A stretch of 22,622 bases of DNA from an uncultured Pseudomonadota bacterium. Lineage in GTDB: Bacteria > Pseudomonadota > Gammaproteobacteria > Methylococcales > Methylomonadaceae. Position 1 is the stretch's first letter; each line of letters starts with the position of its first letter. The translations under genes and the position numbers were made by a program. Under the pieces are notes generated by a model that did no database searches, was not told the origin of the DNA, and worked only from the letters and a program-made list of their open reading frames with translations. Positions 20,754 through 22,622 of the stretch are shown here, piece after piece. The DNA lies in assembly GCA_903931355.1 (NCBI GenBank), contig CAIZCB010000012.1:1-22622 (forward strand), written 5' to 3'.

Positions 20754-22622
20754 AACTCCCCGCCAGCGCTTCGATTCTGTTGCTATTTGGCTTTGTGTTG
20801 TTATCGCTACAGTTGATGAGTAGCGCAACTCAAGAGTCATCGGAATTAGGCGAACTGTATTCTTGGCTGCTGGTCATCAACACATTGGGCTCGATTATTC
20901 TGCTGGGTTTGGTGGCGGTTAATGCCTATTCATTAGTTCGCGAGCTAAAAAAGAAGGAAGCTGGTTCCAAGTTAACCACGCGAATGATCTCGCTGTTTGT
21001 GTTGCTGGCTTTAGCGCCAGCGGCGATTGTGTTTTATTTTTCGGTACAGTTTTTACATCAAGGCATTGATAGTTGGTTTAACGTCGAAGTTGACCGCGCA
21101 ATGGATGATGCTTTGGAGCTAAGCCAGTCGTCATTGGCGCAACGGATGAATTGGCATATCAAACAAACCCGCCAAATTGCCTCTAAGCTCAACAACCAAT
21201 CGGAAACCTCTATTGCCTTGGAAATTGGCAATTTATGGCGTGACTCGGAAGCGATGGAAATCGCGGTATTTTCAAGCCAAGGCCATATCGTCGCTTCAAG
21301 CAGCACCAACCCTAGCGATATTTTGCCGCATTTACCGGACGAACTAGTTTGGCTGCAATTGCGCCAAAACAAAGAATATTACGCTTACGACGCCAGTGAT
21401 ACCGACCAAATGGTGGCGCGTATCATTGAACCTATCGCCGGCGATCAATCGCGATTTGTGCAAGTGTTATATCCGGTGCCGGTGCGGGTAACTGATTTAG
21501 CTGATTCGATTGAGTTTGCCTTTATCCGTTATCAGGAAATGACTTATTTGCGGGATTCATTGAAGACCAGTTTTTCGTTGATCTTGCTGTTGGTACTGTT
21601 ATTGAGTTTATTAGCGGCGATTTGGGTGGCGTTTATTAGCATTCGTAATATCGTCGCACCGGTTAAAGATTTGGTGAAAGGTACCCAAGCGGTTGCCAGC
21701 GGTGATTATCAACAACAATTGCCGATTACTAATCAAGACGATTTAGGTTTTTTGGTGGAATCGTTTAACCAAATGACCAAGCGCATTGCCCGTTCCCGTG
21801 ATGAAACTCGAATTGCGGGGCTTGAGGTGGAAAATCAAAGGGCTTATCTGGAAACCATTCTCGCCAATTTAACCGCTGGTGTGATCAGTTTTGATGGCAA
21901 TTTTTATATTCGTACCGCCAATCAAGCGGCTTATCGCATTTTGCATATTCCAGTCAGCCACTTTGTCGGCCAAACCTTGCTGACCTTATCAATCAAACAT
22001 GCAGAATTAGCTGACATTTTGATTGTGATCCAAGGCTTACTTGAACAGGCCGATGATATTTGGGAGCAACGGATTGTATTTCTAGGCCCGAATGGTCGCC
22101 AAGAGTTGTTATGCCGCGGCACACCTTTGTTTTCGCAAGATGGCAAACGGGTCGGTGCGGTAGTGGTTTTTGATGATGTTACCGATTTGATTCAGGCACA
22201 GAAAAATGCGGCCTGGGGCGAAGTAGCGCGACGTTTGGCGCATGAAATTAAAAACCCACTCACGCCGATTCAATTATCCGCCGAACGCTTGCAACATAAA
22301 CTAGCTAAAGAGCTTCCCGATACTTCCGCTGAATTTTTACAGCGCGGTACTCGGACCATCGTGCAACAGGTAGAAGCAATGAAGCGGATGGTCGATGATT
22401 TTGCTGAATATGCTAAACCATCGAAAAAACAGGTGGAGCGCATCAATTTATTGGATTTGATTCAAGAAGTTTTAGCGCTGTATATGCAATCGGGGGTGGT
22501 GTTTAAAACTGCGTTTAGTAGCCATCGAGCGATTGTCGAGGTTGATCCGGTCCGCATTCGCCAAGTGCTGCATAATTTAATTAAAAACGCGCTGGAAGCC
22601 ACCAGTGACAAATGCCAGATTG
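20735..22622 (+). CDS. ntrY: NtrY-like membrane sensor histidine kinase (3' end outside window)
   Basis: The frame opens at ATG 20735 and is still open after 629 codons at the window edge. Order: two N-terminal membrane helices (about 13-30 and 44-63), a third (about 84-104), a periplasmic sensor region (105 to about 280), a fourth helix (LILLLVLLLSLLAAIWVAF, about 284-302), HAMP (about 303-356, with IVAPVKDLVKGTQAVASGDY), PAS (about 375-480) and HisKA with the phospho-acceptor His503 in RRLAHEIKNPLTPIQLSAERL. The ATPase N box starts at HNLIKNALEAT (Asn614, Asn618). PLTPIQLSAERL is typical of NtrY rather than NtrB. The following gene is expected to be an NtrX-type sigma54 response regulator, which cannot be seen. 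It overlaps the DUF4390 gene by 19 nt, so it is translationally coupled. Confidence 0.88.
   Translation, partial: MAYSKIKLPASASILLLFGFVLLSLQLMSSATQESSELGELYSWLLVINTLGSIILLGLVAVNAYSLVRELKKKEAGSKLTTRMISLFVLLALAPAAIVFYFSVQFLHQGIDSWFNVEVDRAMDDALELSQSSLAQRMNWHIKQTRQIASKLNNQSETSIALEIGNLWRDSEAMEIAVFSSQGHIVASSSTNPSDILPHLPDELVWLQLRQNKEYYAYDASDTDQMVARIIEPIAGDQSRFVQVLYPVPVRVTDLADSIEFAFIRYQEMTYLRDSLKTSFSLILLLVLLLSLLAAIWVAFISIRNIVAPVKDLVKGTQAVASGDYQQQLPITNQDDLGFLVESFNQMTKRIARSRDETRIAGLEVENQRAYLETILANLTAGVISFDGNFYIRTANQAAYRILHIPVSHFVGQTLLTLSIKHAELADILIVIQGLLEQADDIWEQRIVFLGPNGRQELLCRGTPLFSQDGKRVGAVVVFDDVTDLIQAQKNAAWGEVARRLAHEIKNPLTPIQLSAERLQHKLAKELPDTSAEFLQRGTRTIVQQVEAMKRMVDDFAEYAKPSKKQVERINLLDLIQEVLALYMQSGVVFKTAFSSHRAIVEVDPVRIRQVLHNLIKNALEATSDKCQI

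Noticed and set aside
1..22622. CRISPR array, tRNA, rRNA or insertion sequence
   Set aside because: No regularly spaced repeats, cloverleaf-like stretches, rRNA motifs or transposase frames were found on either strand.

Overview
The window looks like chromosomal DNA of a gammaproteobacterial methylotroph, most likely a methanotroph of the Methylococcales. Two tandem MtdB-type methylene-tetrahydromethanopterin dehydrogenases point to H4MPT-linked C1 oxidation. A SoxYZ-like carrier and a SoxH-like zinc hydrolase, both of the kinds linked to PQQ quinoprotein dehydrogenases, fit the same lifestyle. The UvrY/GacA-type regulator tail, the divergent suhB/trmJ-iscR arrangement and the def-fmt-rsmB order are gammaproteobacterial.

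Layout. 1-2929: the 3' end of a UvrY/GacA-like regulator (+) converges on a minus-strand run of suhB, then mtdB copy 2, then mtdB copy 1. 3022-5731: trmJ, iscR, iscS and iscA (+). The iscR promoter overlaps a clear IscR-type operator. No iscU, hscBA or fdx follows. 5784-6083: a small exported Cys protein with EGKC motifs, resembling HvfA-type copper-binding RiPP precursors (-). 6295-7749: a peptide deformylase paralogue and the SoxH-like hydrolase (+). 7868-9804: an unknown lipoprotein (-), a small membrane protein (+) and a UPF0175/PIN toxin-antitoxin pair (+). 9906-10736: the SoxYZ-like carrier (+). 10779-11685: a predicted outer-membrane barrel and an overlooked 50-residue membrane ORF (-).

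11725-17133 is the main accessory feature. It is one 1802-codon minus-strand gene joining a DUF4011-type N terminus, an SF1 helicase, a Vsr/MTES_1575-like nuclease and a GreA/GreB-like C-terminal domain. Its base and codon use differ from the surrounding genes, and it resembles single-gene DUF4011-helicase-Vsr anti-phage proteins. With the toxin-antitoxin pair it gives 9-17 kb a defence-island character.

17481-22622: a housekeeping operon (+) of def, fmt, rsmB, a DUF4390-type protein and an NtrY-like sensor kinase cut by the window end. The genes are tightly packed and most overlap.

All family names come from reading motifs and remembered family sequences; no searches were run.
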